Assembly (NCBI GenBank): GCA_030601745.1
Contig: JAUWBI010000010.1
Coordinates: 1 to 56,595, forward strand
Direction of reading: 5' to 3'
Source: Phycisphaerae bacterium
Lineage (GTDB): Bacteria > Planctomycetota > Phycisphaerae > Sedimentisphaerales > Anaerobacaceae
DNA: 56,595 nucleotides
The position numbers were made by a program, and so were the translations under genes. Shown here one piece after another: positions 24,217-34,300 of this stretch. Numbering within the stretch: position 1 is the first letter of the stretch; each line of letters opens with the position of its first letter. Below the pieces are notes generated by a model, which saw only the letters and a list, made by a program, of their open reading frames with translations, did not search any database and was not told the origin of the DNA.

Positions 24217-25257
24217 ATGGAGAAACTCGATACAGTGCCCAGAACGAAAATCATAGCTACATTAGGCCCTGCCACCAGCAATTACACTGTCTTGCGGAAA
24301 ATGTTCGCAGCCGGTCTGGATGTAGTCAGGCTGAATTTTTCGCACGGCAGCCATAAACAGCATCTTGATTCCATCAGGCTTGTCCGCCGGATAAATAAAA
24401 AGTACAGACGACGCATTCGGATAATGCAAGACCTCGAAGGCTTTCGAATCAGAATCAGACGATTTAAAGGCACCAAAACAAAGTTCTTAAAGAATCGAAC
24501 AGTGGTATGGCTGACCAACGACCTCAATGCCTATGGCCCGAAAACAATACCCTTTGATTACAAAGGGGACCTGGGCCGGATAAAGCCAAAACAACTCATC
24601 TATATTGATGATGGTAAGCTGATCCTCCGTGTTAAGAGCGTTTCCGGCAGCAGCATAAAGGCAGAGGTTTTGGAGGGAGGCATTCTTAAGGAAAGAAAAG
24701 GCGTAAATATTTCTGAGGCTGACCTTGAATATGGAGGGATAACCGAAAAAGACAAAAAAGACATCGAGTTCGGCATAAAACACAAAGTTGACTATATCGC
24801 TCTTTCGTTCGTACGCGACGCCAATGATGTTATTAAAGCAGGCGAACTTATAAAGCCAGGATTACCTAACTGCCTGCTTGTAGCGAAAATAGAAAATAGA
24901 CGGGCTATTGAAAACATAGACAAGATAATTGACGCTTCCGATGGAATAATGATAGCACGGGGCGATATGGGTGTTGCCGTCCCACTCTATGAGGTCCCCA
25001 TAATCCAGAAGCATATAATAAAAAAATGTAATGCCGCAAAAAAATTCGTAATTACGGCTACCCAGATGCTGGAACATATGACCGAGCACAGCAGACCGAC
25101 GCGTGCCGAGGTTGCCGATGTCGCCAATGCCATTATCGATGGCACTGACTTCGTTATGCTCTCAGGTGAAACTGCTGTCGGCCTTTTCCCTTATCAGTCT
25201 GTCTTGATGATGAACGAGATCATCAAGTTTACCGAAAAATACATGTCAGGGTTGTAA
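24217..25257 (+). CDS. pyk: Short pyruvate kinase-like protein lacking the C-terminal domain
   Basis: Glycolytic pyruvate kinase fold, 346 residues from ATG 24217 ([20 protein letters not shown]); the upstream in-frame TTG at 24163 gives a leader that does not belong to the family. Recognisable blocks are [58 protein letters not shown] with the catalytic lysine, [10 protein letters not shown], and [10 protein letters not shown]...[19 protein letters not shown]. Bacterial pyruvate kinases are about 470-590 residues; this one stops after FTEKYMSGL and has no allosteric C-terminal domain. Motif changes are notable: DLEGFRIR where most have D-x-K/Q-G-P-K/E-I-R, and GDMGVAVP where the usual sequence is GDLGVEIP. 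It could be a divergent, unregulated enzyme or a paralogue with another role. No partner gene lies next to it. Confidence 0.85.
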   Translation: MEKLDTVPRTKIIATLGPATSNYTVLRKMFAAGLDVVRLNFSHGSHKQHLDSIRLVRRINKKYRRRIRIMQDLEGFRIRIRRFKGTKTKFLKNRTVVWLTNDLNAYGPKTIPFDYKGDLGRIKPKQLIYIDDGKLILRVKSVSGSSIKAEVLEGGILKERKGVNISEADLEYGGITEKDKKDIEFGIKHKVDYIALSFVRDANDVIKAGELIKPGLPNCLLVAKIENRRAIENIDKIIDASDGIMIARGDMGVAVPLYEVPIIQKHIIKKCNAAKKFVITATQMLEHMTEHSRPTRAEVADVANAIIDGTDFVMLSGETAVGLFPYQSVLMMNEIIKFTEKYMSGL

Positions 25258-25450
25258 CGATTCTGGTATGTACAGAGATGAGCAGAATGTAGTCCGCCTC
25301 TCACCTTCCTTCGCCACCACCCCGATATGAAACGACCATTGCCAGGTCATCTAAGGAAAGGGCAATGGGTTCAGGCCTGTACTGTATTCGCTGACTATCT
25401 TCGACCAAGCCATCCAACTGTGAGTAGATCACTTTGGCTCTGAAAAACCC

Positions 25451-25479
25451 TTTCCATGCAGAAGTTGGGGAAGTATAAT
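25451..25479 (+). promoter_or_regulatory. Sigma70-type promoter upstream of a short ORF and an oxidoreductase
   Basis: TTTCCA (25451-25456) and a perfect TATAAT (25474-25479) are separated by 17 bases. Downstream are a strong ribosome site and a 30-codon ORF, then the Gfo/Idh/MocA gene at 25621. Confidence 0.65.
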
Positions 25480-25508
25480 ACAAGATGGAACGTTAAAGGA
25501 GTTTCAAT

Positions 25509-25601
25509 ATGTCAATCATTAACTGTGAGAGCGTGGTAAGAAGATATTGGATAAAGCCTTACAGTACCCAAAACCGCGGACTGGAAGTGTACTGTGTGTA
25601 G
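25509..25601 (+). CDS. Short ORF (30 aa) preceding the oxidoreductase; possible leader peptide or gene remnant
   Basis: ATG 25509 is preceded by AAAGGAG with 7-base spacing, the best ribosome site of the region, and by a good promoter. It encodes 30 residues (MSIINCESVVRRYWIKPY then STQNRGLEVYCV) and stops 19 bases before the ATG of the oxidoreductase. I recognise no family. The oxidoreductase itself has only a weak ribosome site, so translation may be coupled; alternatively this is the 5' scrap of a deleted gene. The rest of 25258-25508 holds nothing recognisable. Confidence 0.4.
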   Translation: MSIINCESVVRRYWIKPYSTQNRGLEVYCV

Positions 25602-25620
25602 AATGTTGGGACCTTTCACC

Positions 25621-27000
25621 ATGAAAGACGTGAAGATTAATCGCCGTGAGTTCTTCGGGAAGGCGACTGGCGCTGCTGTGGGGGCTATAGGTTTTCCTTA
25701 CATTGTTAGTTCGTCAGTTCTATGCAAAGCTATTAATGTTGCACCGAGCAACCGGATTACTATGGGCTTCATCGGTGTAGGTGGCATGGGTACGAATAAC
25801 ATGAGGGGGTTCATGGCGAACAGTGATGTGCAGGTTGTAGCTGTCTGTGACGTAGTAAAAACCAGCGACCAGTACGGGCACTGGTACAAAAGGGGATGGA
25901 AAGGCCCATGGTTCGGCCGCGAGGCCGCCAGGAATATTGTAGAAGAGCACTACGCAGGCCAAAAAGAATCAGGCGCATTCAAAGGATGTACCGCCTATCT
26001 CGATTTTCGTGAGCTGCTGGCCCGAGAAGACATTGATGCCGTCTGTATTACCACTCCCGACCACTGGCATGCCATACCTACGATTATGGCAGCAAAGGCT
26101 GGCAAGGATATTTATTGTGAAAAGCCCTTGAGCCTAACAATCGCTGAGGGTCGTGCTATGGTCGAGGCCGTCCGTCGCTACGGTGTCGTTTTCCAAACAG
26201 GCAGCCAGCACCGATCTAAGGAGATTATGCGTTTTGCCTGTGAACTCGTTCGAAACGGACGCATCGGCGAAGTCAAAAGGGTCGTAACCAGCTTAGGCCC
26301 TCATAGCCGTCGTTTCCCCGTCGATATCTGGGAGCCGATGCCGGTGCCCGAGTGGTTTGATTATGATATGTGGTTAGGTCCTGCCCCTTGGGCGCCTTAC
26401 CACAAGCACTGTTGTCTTTACACCTTCCGCTTTATTATCGACTATTCGGGCGGCGAAACAACCAACACCGGAGCACATAAGTTTGACATAGTCCAGTGGG
26501 GCCTCGGTACTGAGCTGACCGGCCCGTTGGAGATAGAAGACCTCGGTAGCGAGTTTCCCCAAACGGGTCTTTTCGATACAGTCTCCAAAATTCACTTTAG
26601 GGCTCGGTATGCTAATGGAGTAGAGCTGATTTGCAATCCAGAAGGTCTGAACGGTGTGGCGGCGCGTTTTGAGGGCACGGAAGGATGGCTGGAAGCAGGT
26701 TGGAGCACATTGCGCACGTATCCAGAATCGCTGAAAGACTCAGTGATTGGCCCGAACGAAATCCACCTCTATAAGAGCAACGACCACAAGCGAGATTTTC
26801 TCAACTGCGTCAGGACACGCCGCGTTCCGATAGCGCCTGTCGAAGTTGGCCATCGTTCTGCCAGCGTGTGCCATTTGGGCAATATTGCCATGATACTTAG
26901 GAGCAAGCTGCGCTGGGACCCTCAGAACGAACGATTTATCAACAATGAGCAGGCAAACCGGATGCTCTCGCGTGCGATGCGAAGCCCCTGGCATCTGTAG
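25621..27000 (+). CDS. Tat-exported Gfo/Idh/MocA family oxidoreductase
   Basis: NAD(P)-dependent dehydrogenase-fold protein of 459 residues from ATG 25621 (MKDVKINRREFFGKATGAAVGAIGFPYIVSS...), which carries a twin-arginine signal. The nucleotide-binding strand is ITMGFIGVGGMGTNNM, followed by VVAVCDVV and the family hallmark EKPLSLTIAEG (the E-K-P motif) near residue 170; VFQTGSQHRS and GGETTNTGAHKFDIVQWGL belong to the C-terminal substrate domain, where the histidine and aspartate of HKFD are expected in the active site. The C-terminal NDHKRDFLNCVRTRRVPIAPVEVGHRSASVCHLGNIAM block is typical of the planctomycete-type subfamily. It probably acts on sugars or inositols in the periplasm, with NAD(P) bound before Tat export, as in glucose-fructose oxidoreductase. 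Confidence 0.9.
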   Translation: MKDVKINRREFFGKATGAAVGAIGFPYIVSSSVLCKAINVAPSNRITMGFIGVGGMGTNNMRGFMANSDVQVVAVCDVVKTSDQYGHWYKRGWKGPWFGREAARNIVEEHYAGQKESGAFKGCTAYLDFRELLAREDIDAVCITTPDHWHAIPTIMAAKAGKDIYCEKPLSLTIAEGRAMVEAVRRYGVVFQTGSQHRSKEIMRFACELVRNGRIGEVKRVVTSLGPHSRRFPVDIWEPMPVPEWFDYDMWLGPAPWAPYHKHCCLYTFRFIIDYSGGETTNTGAHKFDIVQWGLGTELTGPLEIEDLGSEFPQTGLFDTVSKIHFRARYANGVELICNPEGLNGVAARFEGTEGWLEAGWSTLRTYPESLKDSVIGPNEIHLYKSNDHKRDFLNCVRTRRVPIAPVEVGHRSASVCHLGNIAMILRSKLRWDPQNERFINNEQANRMLSRAMRSPWHL

Positions 27001-27126
27001 CATCACGAAGCTAATATGAAAACATCCAAGGAAATCTTTGTTTTTCAATCGTAGCTTTGCTCCGTATGTCGAGACCAAGTAGTGTATGCTTTATTGACCA
27101 TAAACTTCAGAAAGTGAGGTTGTCCC

Positions 27127-28650
27127 ATGCTGCTAAAGCTTCAACACCCATCTATGTTTTGCTTGTTCATGATAATCAGCCTGCTAAGAGGAGCTTCATC
27201 AGAATCTTTGGTTTTGGGCAAGTCTCCCGTGGCAATCCGGCTACCATTGGTGAGGGCGGTGGACTTAGATGTTGGAGAATCTCAAATCGTGGAACTTCAC
27301 GACGGCTCACAGGCAATCGTTAAGCTGCTCGAACTCAGGGAAATGCGGGATAACGTTCGCGAAGCAGTTCGCCGGGCCATCGTAACGGTTGAAGTCAACG
27401 ACGAAACCATCTCGCTTGTCTCGTCGACGTATCACTTACCCATTACAGTTGCTGGAGTACAAATTGACTGTCCGGTTACCAAGGGCTATCTACAAAGAAG
27501 CAGCAAACAGAACGCCTGGGGACTGACCAAAGATGCCAGGCTTAGACTCTGGCCCGTTGGCTCACCATGGATAAAACCAGACACATTTGTCTATCCGGTC
27601 AAACAGCGATGGTTCGCCTCCGACACTCAAATGGCTAATGTGCCGGTCTTCGTAGATGGTGGGGAAGTCCCGAGCAACAAGAACATCTACTACCATTATG
27701 GACTGGACTTCGGTGGTGCCGAAGGTATGGTAGATGTTGTAGCTGCTACCAATGGGTTGGTAGTATCAGCGGGTTTGGAAAAGCTGCCCGGATACGAAGA
27801 TTCTCCTGTTAAGCCTCGTTACGATGTGATTTATATTCTGGATGATCGGGGTTGGTTCTACCGGTACAGTCACCTATATGAAATTGATAGTTCCGTAAAA
27901 CCGGGACAGCATGTCAGGATTGGTCAGAAGATTGGTATCCTGGGAAAAGAAGGTGGTAGTGGTGGATGGTCCCACCTGCACTTCGACATCAGCTGCAAGC
28001 AACCCTCCGGCATGTGGGGTATCCAAAATGGTTATGCCTTCATTTGGGAAACATACCAACGCCAGTATCAGCCGAAGATTATCGCTGTGGCTCGGCCTCA
28101 TCAAGTCGCGTGGGTTGGTGAGCCGGTTGAACTTGAAGCAACCCGTTCCTGGAGCCAAACTGGTGCCATTAAAGAGTTTGAATGGACGTTCTGCGATGGG
28201 ACTTTTGCTACCGGCCCGAAAGTTCGACGTACCTATGACAAACCCGGCGAATATAGCGAAATCCTAAAAATCACTGATGCATCCGGTAACATTGACTACG
28301 ACTTTGCCGTCGTCCAGATAATTGACAAGAATCATCCTGACCAATTGCCGCCGACCATCCACGCGGCTTATTACCCAACATTCGATATCGAGCCCGGCGA
28401 CAAAATCACATTCAAGGTCCGTGCTTTCCGCACTACACATGCTAATGAGGTCTGGGACTTCGGTGATGGCAGTCCGAAAGTAACGGTACAATCAGACGGG
28501 AATATTCAGGTACATAACCCGCAGGGCTACGCCAGCACCAAACATCGCTATAAGAAACCCGGCCATTACATAGCTACAGTCAAACGCAGCAACGAACATG
28601 GTCACGAGGCCATCACTCACCTGCACGTACGCGTTGGAACTGGTGATTAG
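27127..28650 (+). CDS. Secreted M23-family peptidase-like protein with PKD domain
   Basis: A 507-residue exported protein; ATG 27127 is preceded by GAGGT at 7 bases, and the start LLKLQHPSMFCLFMIISLLRGASS is a signal peptide. A beta domain (30-170) precedes an M23/LytM-like region: NIYYHYGLDFGGAEGMVDVVAATNGLVVSAG (H and D of the zinc site as H-Y-G-L-D), RYDVIYILDDRGWFYRYSHLYEI, and GGWSHLHFDI containing the HxH motif. M23 enzymes cut peptidoglycan cross-links. The next about 90 residues (VAWVGEPVELEATRSWSQTGAIKEFEWTF...) are a PKD domain, followed by a second PKD-like domain (WDFGDGSPKVTV, KHRYKKPGHY). The combination suggests a secreted polysaccharide- or cell-wall-associated enzyme. The metal ligands appear intact. 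The stop is followed by a TTAATTGGTGAGTGG repeat. Confidence 0.82.
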   Translation: MLLKLQHPSMFCLFMIISLLRGASSESLVLGKSPVAIRLPLVRAVDLDVGESQIVELHDGSQAIVKLLELREMRDNVREAVRRAIVTVEVNDETISLVSSTYHLPITVAGVQIDCPVTKGYLQRSSKQNAWGLTKDARLRLWPVGSPWIKPDTFVYPVKQRWFASDTQMANVPVFVDGGEVPSNKNIYYHYGLDFGGAEGMVDVVAATNGLVVSAGLEKLPGYEDSPVKPRYDVIYILDDRGWFYRYSHLYEIDSSVKPGQHVRIGQKIGILGKEGGSGGWSHLHFDISCKQPSGMWGIQNGYAFIWETYQRQYQPKIIAVARPHQVAWVGEPVELEATRSWSQTGAIKEFEWTFCDGTFATGPKVRRTYDKPGEYSEILKITDASGNIDYDFAVVQIIDKNHPDQLPPTIHAAYYPTFDIEPGDKITFKVRAFRTTHANEVWDFGDGSPKVTVQSDGNIQVHNPQGYASTKHRYKKPGHYIATVKRSNEHGHEAITHLHVRVGTGD

Positions 28651-28733
28651 TTAATTGGTGAGTGGTGAGTAATGAATTTGGAATTTTGAATTTAGAAACT
28701 TTTTCATTCTCAATTCTTCTCAAACAACAAGGC

Positions 28734-28910
28734 AAACGCCTGTTTTTCTTGGGCGACATCCATGGCTGGTCGCCGAATGACCCAGGGACAGGTGAGTGGG
28801 GTGCCGTGGCAGAGTACGTCATTCATTATGCCGATGGCGGAACACAGACCGTGCCGCTCGTGACGGGTCGCACTGCCGACGATAATCCCATTCCACGAGT
28901 TTCTACTTAG
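28734..28910 (+). pseudogene. C-terminal fragment of a secreted hydrolase-associated domain
   Basis: The frame reads KRLFFLGDIHGWSPNDPG then GAVAEYVIHYADGGTQTVPLV and stops after DDNPIPRVST. The pattern G-E-Y-V-I-H-Y-A-D-G-T-x-x-x-V-P is typical of a beta-sandwich domain found at the ends of secreted glycan-degrading proteins. Here it has no catalytic part; upstream only AT-rich spacer sequence (28651-28730) is present. I read it as a remnant of a deleted gene. The neighbouring minus-strand gene ends 13 bases later. Confidence 0.5.
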
Positions 28911-28922
28911 CAAGTGAGCGTA

Positions 28923-30863
28923 TTACTTCATCGTTATCACGGCGATTTCGTATACGCTGACCTCAGGCACGGTGAACGTGACGCCGCCGCCTTGCTCGTT
29001 GAAAGGCAGCTGAAGGTCGTGCTTGCGCTCTGGGCTTGCGAGCATCACCGTCTTGACGTGACATCCGGCAGGCAAACACAGACGGATTACAATGTTTTTA
29101 GCAGAACTATCCGCCCGGTAGTTAACCAGATGCAATAGGCGTCTGCCGGGTTGTTCGGTCAGTTCCGAATAAAGCCCGCGTCCCGCCTGGATGGCTAAGG
29201 TAAGTTCATCTGCACAGGCCCGGCGGATTGCGCTGAGGACATCGCCATCCTGGGCAATGCGGATTACCTGAGAAGTCGGCAAGTGGTCAAGCGCGGGCTT
29301 CTTCCGGGGAAGCATCCACTTGTCATGGGTGGCAACCGGTCCAATCATACACACCCGGCCGCCGGATGCGACGTACCGTTCAATCTCCTTGACGTGCTGG
29401 TCAGAAAGGGCAACACAGCCGGCAAGAACGAGCGCACGATAGCGCTTCAGATCAGCGAGGTGCTGATTGTAAATAATCTGGAAGCAAGTGTGGCTGTCGA
29501 TGAGAGCCTGTTCGACTCGATGAGTGAGACTGGCGCACTTCAAATTAGCGAACACCTGCGATGGGAAGCTGCGCAGAACCGCCACATCGGCAACAACTTT
29601 GGCCTCCCGCAACAGGTCGCGACGCGCGCGAAAGAAGTGAATGAACGGGGCAAGGGCGAGAGAAACAACATCTTTCGAGCCGGGTCTGGCGACAATCTTG
29701 CCATATTCGAACCAGCAGATACATCCGAGACAATCGCGATTGAACGCCATGGACTCAGCCATCTCAAGGGGTGTAGTGGTGTAAGTAAATGTGATGTTGT
29801 TCATACGCCGGGCGACCTTGTAAGTGCGGATGCGGGTGTAGAGTCGCCCGTTATGATAGCCGGGAGCTCTACCCTCGTCCCAGAACGCTTCTCCGCCCTG
29901 GAGCAGCCGGCCGTGGTCCGTGGGCGGTTTAATATATTTCCCAGGACCGCCAGGGTTGCACTCAATGAGAATGTCCCTACGAAGCGTACGCGCATAACGG
30001 CTCATATCATGATAGGAATCGGCCAATGACTGGCAGGAAAAATCAAGCCACGCTCGGCGTAGCAGATTGTCCGACTGCCCGGTCATTGGTGGCTGCAGGC
30101 TATCCAGGTTATCAATACCCATTTTATTGAGCTGTTCGGATGTGAATGTATCGCGGAGATATTGACGGAACCGTTGAACAGAGTTGACGTCGCGGCCGGG
30201 ACCGGCAATGTAGTTATCGAAGTGAAGTAGGTCCGCCCCAATGTCGTTGACGGCAAAACGGACGACCCTGCGGTAAAAAGCCTGAGCATCGGGGTGATTT
30301 CGGTTCCAGTAGTAGCGGTACGTTGCGATACCGTACGTTCGCGGGTTGCCATTCTCATCGAGTAGGCCCCAGTCCCTGGCCCGCGGAACCTCTTTGAATA
30401 GCGGTTCCCAAAGAAAAGCGCCACTGTAGTTATAAACGCCCACGCGCAGGCCGGCATCGTGGCAACGTTTAGCGAACTTGACCGCCTCTGCCATGCTCTC
30501 ACGCTCTGCTGCCAGGCCTGCGCCTTTATAGCAGTGCATCATGACAAAATTGACCCCAAGGTTCTTCAATTGGGCGATCATCTCGGGACCATGTTCGCGC
30601 AGATAGGCAGCCCTTTGACCGGCTGTGGGTGTGTAGCCATCGTGACCATCACGCCGAACGCGGAAGAGCAGCGGTTCCCAACTTCCGGCCATCACAATCC
30701 CGTCACGCCGCAACCAATTTGGACGTTGGTCCAGTGGCAGCGTTAGTGGTTCAGCGCATACCAGAGCCGAAAGATACAGGAGCAAAAAGATGACTTGTTT
30801 GGTAGATGAGAAGAATTCCTTTTGAATAAGTTTTATCGGGATTTTTTTCTGTGAGTTTCTCAT
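28923..30863 (-). CDS. Secreted GH42/GHL-like glycoside hydrolase with GATase-fold domain
   Basis: A 646-residue protein from ATG 30863 (MRNSQKKIPIKLIQKEFF..., followed by the hydrophobic QVIFLLLYLSALVCA, a long signal peptide), with GGAAGAA just upstream; the longer frame from 30929 only adds unrelated residues. Residues about 40-400 form a TIM barrel: VIMAGSWEPLLFRVRRDG-like start, MIAQLKNLGVNFVMMHCYKG, GLRVGVYNYSGAFLWEPLF, IGADLLHFDNYIAGPG, DILIECNPGG, and FTYTTTPLEMAESMAFN. Residues 410-560 have a GATase-like fold (RYRALVLAGCVALSDQHVKEIERYVASGGRVCMIG) as in the trimerisation domain of family 42 beta-galactosidases, followed by a short beta domain (RRLLHLVNYRADSS). The glycoside hydrolase role is inferred from fold order. 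A fragment of a similar GATase domain lies directly upstream (30887-31365). Confidence 0.72.
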   Translation of the reverse strand: MRNSQKKIPIKLIQKEFFSSTKQVIFLLLYLSALVCAEPLTLPLDQRPNWLRRDGIVMAGSWEPLLFRVRRDGHDGYTPTAGQRAAYLREHGPEMIAQLKNLGVNFVMMHCYKGAGLAAERESMAEAVKFAKRCHDAGLRVGVYNYSGAFLWEPLFKEVPRARDWGLLDENGNPRTYGIATYRYYWNRNHPDAQAFYRRVVRFAVNDIGADLLHFDNYIAGPGRDVNSVQRFRQYLRDTFTSEQLNKMGIDNLDSLQPPMTGQSDNLLRRAWLDFSCQSLADSYHDMSRYARTLRRDILIECNPGGPGKYIKPPTDHGRLLQGGEAFWDEGRAPGYHNGRLYTRIRTYKVARRMNNITFTYTTTPLEMAESMAFNRDCLGCICWFEYGKIVARPGSKDVVSLALAPFIHFFRARRDLLREAKVVADVAVLRSFPSQVFANLKCASLTHRVEQALIDSHTCFQIIYNQHLADLKRYRALVLAGCVALSDQHVKEIERYVASGGRVCMIGPVATHDKWMLPRKKPALDHLPTSQVIRIAQDGDVLSAIRRACADELTLAIQAGRGLYSELTEQPGRRLLHLVNYRADSSAKNIVIRLCLPAGCHVKTVMLASPERKHDLQLPFNEQGGGVTFTVPEVSVYEIAVITMK

Positions 30864-30886
30864 AGTTTTCTTCCGTGACAGACCAT

Positions 30887-31380
30887 TCAGACCCAGGGCC
30901 CCGGGTACTTTGCCTGCCCACCATTCCACACACCGACCTCCACATCACGCTTGTTCGTCTGCACCAGTGGGGCATGGTCCGAGCGAATCAAGGCACCGAG
31001 CATATCCTCCAAACCAAGACTATGGCCTCGTCGCCATTGTTCCCGGCCCATCCGTAAGCCGACCAGAATTGCTGTGCCCTTGCCGTATGGGTGCAGTGTG
31101 ATGGCAGGGCCCCCGTGGTGACCTCTATGGTAAAATCGGCCAATGCCTTTGGTGTGTTCATCGATAGGTTTTAGCTCACAATAATCTGACTCGGGCGTAT
31201 CGGGGTGAATACCGACCATAATCAGTGGCTGGCCTTTGGGATTAAATTCGATTCGACTCGCGCGCCTGGGCAGTGGCTCGTCATACGGCCGAGCACCGAA
31301 GACGTCTTTCAACCAGAAACGCTCTTGGTAGCTCTCATCCCATCTGCCGCTGTCAAAGTCACCTATCAGGGTACCTCCAT
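30887..31380 (-). pseudogene. Orphan GATase/beta-galactosidase trimerisation-domain fragment
   Basis: The minus strand is open from about 31380 with GGTLIGDFDSGRWDESYQER then FWLKDVFGARP, then GPAITLHPYGKGTAILVGLRMG and NKRDVEVGVWNGG, stopping at 30887. The G-G-T-L-I-x-D-F-D-x-G and D-V-F-G-A pattern is that of the C-terminal half of a GATase-like domain in GH42-type enzymes. The catalytic barrel that should precede it is absent: instead the frame emerges from inside the end of the pectinase-type gene (stop at 31366). It looks like a deletion junction joining two genes. A TTG at 31312 is the only late start, with no ribosome site, so the fragment is probably not translated. Confidence 0.6.
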
Positions 31381-34300
31381 CCTTATGTCTTTGTAGTCAA
31401 TGCCGTCGAGGACGCTACCGTCGTTTGAGGTGATGCTTATACCGGCTTTGCCGGCACGCAGGATCCGGATGTTCTCGAAACGGATGTTCTTGAACGACCC
31501 GATGGTTTCCGAACCGAACTGCAGCGTGTTGCACCCGCTTGCGAGAAAACAGTTCCGCACGGTTATGTTTTCGCTGGGCCGCGCTTTGCCGAGTGAGAGA
31601 TCGCTGCCGAACTTTATCGCATCGTTGCCACCCGCCGGGTAGCCGTCTTCATAACGAACGGCGTCGATATGGCAGTTGGCGACCAAAACGTCTTTACACT
31701 GGGACAGGTTGAGTCCATCCCGGCTGGTTTTGATGGTCACGTTGTCGATGAGCATATTTTCGCAGCCCGTGGCTAAGATAGCGTAGTGACCGCCTTGCTT
31801 GATGTTCAAGTTCCGGATTTCAACGTTCTTGCAGAGTTTAAGGGCAATCCCCTTGTCGCCGGTTCCCTTCTTCACTTTGCTGCTTCGGGTGAGCGCCGAG
31901 CCGTCGAGGGTTCCCGGCCCGTATATCTTCACGTTTTCCAGATTCTTGCCCCAGATTAGCGAAGCCTCCCAATGGTAATAGGCGGGGTCCATCAGGCCTT
32001 TATCGTTCGGGTTCGGCTCCCAGGGGTCCATCACTCCCGGCAGGGCCTTCAAGACTGCACCCTTGTCCAAGGCAAAGGTGACGTTACTTTTCAACTGGAT
32101 AGAGCCGGAAGCGTAGATGCCTGTCGGGACGAAAACGGTACCGCCGCCCGCAGCGTTACATGCATCGATGGCCTTGGTGATAGCGGGTGCATCGTTGGTG
32201 GTCCCGTCGGCGACTGCGCCGAAGTGGCGAACGTTGAACGTACCGGCCTTGGCCAGGGCCGGTGCAGTCAGCCCCGAGATTGCATCCTCGCGTTTCCTGC
32301 CGGTATTCGCCTCGAAGCTTGCCGCCATTTTATTCCGGGTGTTCCGCGCCCCTTTGACAAAGTCGATGAGATTGTCCAGCGTGTATTGGAACCGATGCTG
32401 GTCGATCTTGCCTTCAAGTCTCTTCCAGAGCTCTGGCAATTGTGCGGCCAGTTCCACCGCCTCATCCATGTTTGCATAGACGTCCTGAATCAAGGTGCGC
32501 CCTATCGAAAGACGGTAGTCGTGGTTGACGAAATGAAAAGACGTGAGAAACTCTTCGCCCTTCATGCGGTCGCCATAGACTTCGCGCAGGCCGGGGGAGT
32601 ACTGTGCCAGTATCCGTTTCTGCAGTTTGGGGCTCCTGGGGCCGATGCCGTTGGGGTTGATGACGTGCGGCGTCTTGTTCTCAACCATGCCGTCGTCGCC
32701 CGTGTCGATCCAGACTCCTCGATACCCGCGGTAATTGTACAATTTGCGTGTTACGTCGTCAGAGAGGAAAAGGATCGTCTTGACGGTCTCGAGCACGGCC
32801 GGGTCGTCGCCAAAAGTCTGCTTAATCCATTCGGTATAGATCTCGTCCACAGAGCGATCGGGGTTCCAGGAAAGGCGCCCCAGTCCGTAATAGTTCACCA
32901 TATTCAGTGGACACTCTGTCCAGGCTGGCGAGGGGCTGATCATCGAAACACCCATGATGCAATCAACATCAAACTTGTTCAGACTACCGGGTCCCTTTCG
33001 GTAATTATCCTGCTGGAGCCACCACTTCCATTTCTCGATCCAGGAAACCGGCCACCCTTTATCAATGACGAGTTCACTCCCGGAGAGGTTCTTCTGCATT
33101 GCGCCGTCGAGGGCGGGGATGGGAGCTGAGAAATCCCAGTCCATCGGGCTCCCCTTGGGTATGATGACCACGTTATCGCGGAAGTTGCCGTCTTCCGCAG
33201 CGAAAACATCATAAGGAATGAGATTGCGATAGGGCTCGGGGGTATAGCGGCTGTTGCCATAGACAAATCCCCGCACCAGGGTATACCCACCATAAGGTTT
33301 CAGGTTGTCTGCAATCCGATTGACCATCTGAGGGCGGGGGTCTCCGTTTTGTTTTTCAGAACCCAGTTTGAGCATGTATCCGCCGAAATCGGGAACCCTG
33401 GAATAGAGTTTGTCAGCCGTTTCTTTTTCCAGCGCAAGCAGGTAACTCGGGCTCCAATAGAGTGTGATGCCGTAATCCCGACAGATGCCGGCGAGGATTT
33501 CTACCTCATCAAGATGCTCGAGAAAATTGTTGCGGTAGCACCAGTTGACCTCGCTCGGGCAGATGGCGTTCCAACCGGCGGATGACATCATGCGCACCCA
33601 GTCGCGGATAAGCTTGGTATCACCCGTACGCAACTCTTCCCAACTGTAGATCGAGTTGTCTCTGCCGCCTTTGCGCCACTTGTCGCCCTTAAAACCGCGA
33701 AAGTAGGCCCAATGATCGACCATTCGGATGGGAATCTGCGGATTCTCCAGGACATCGAGTTTGCGCGGATCCTGTCCCATCTGGATGCGACGAATCAGGT
33801 CGAATGCGCCAAAAATAACGCCTGCCGGAACATTTCCCGCAATGACCAATGTTGTGTCACCGGCGTCTTCCACCGCTTTAATGATGAATCCGTCGTTTTT
33901 AATCCGATCCAGCTCCAGCTTGTCGGCTCTGTCGCGGATCCAACTCGACGTTTCGGCTGTTCCCAGCACAACTTTCGAACCGGAGCCAGGCTTTGTTCTA
34001 ACTGAAGGCTTGAAGTCGAACATGAATTCTACAGCACCGCTCAATTCCGCTGCCGCCGTGCGAACCGTCGAATTCGCTCCTTCAACTGCGATTTGGTTTA
34101 ACACGTCCATACCTTTACGGCCCCGAGCAGGGGCATATTGCAGCCAGGCCCGATAGAGCGAGCGGTCCTGTTCCTGGTAGGCGTAAACCTCCATCTTTTT
34201 GTTAGTAGGAATCGTATCAGACCGGCCTGCATAAACGGACTTGGTCTTGTTGTATATCTCGCGCATATCCGCATCGGTGAGCACCCTGTTGTAGATGCGA

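Noticed and set aside
25301..25483. Minus-strand 60-codon open frame
   Set aside because: No recognisable sequence, no ribosome site, and it overlaps the promoter region of the downstream oxidoreductase.
31972..33129. Long plus-strand open frame (385 codons)
   Set aside because: It is antisense to the GH67-like gene, and its translation has no recognisable domain; the minus-strand frame has clear domains.
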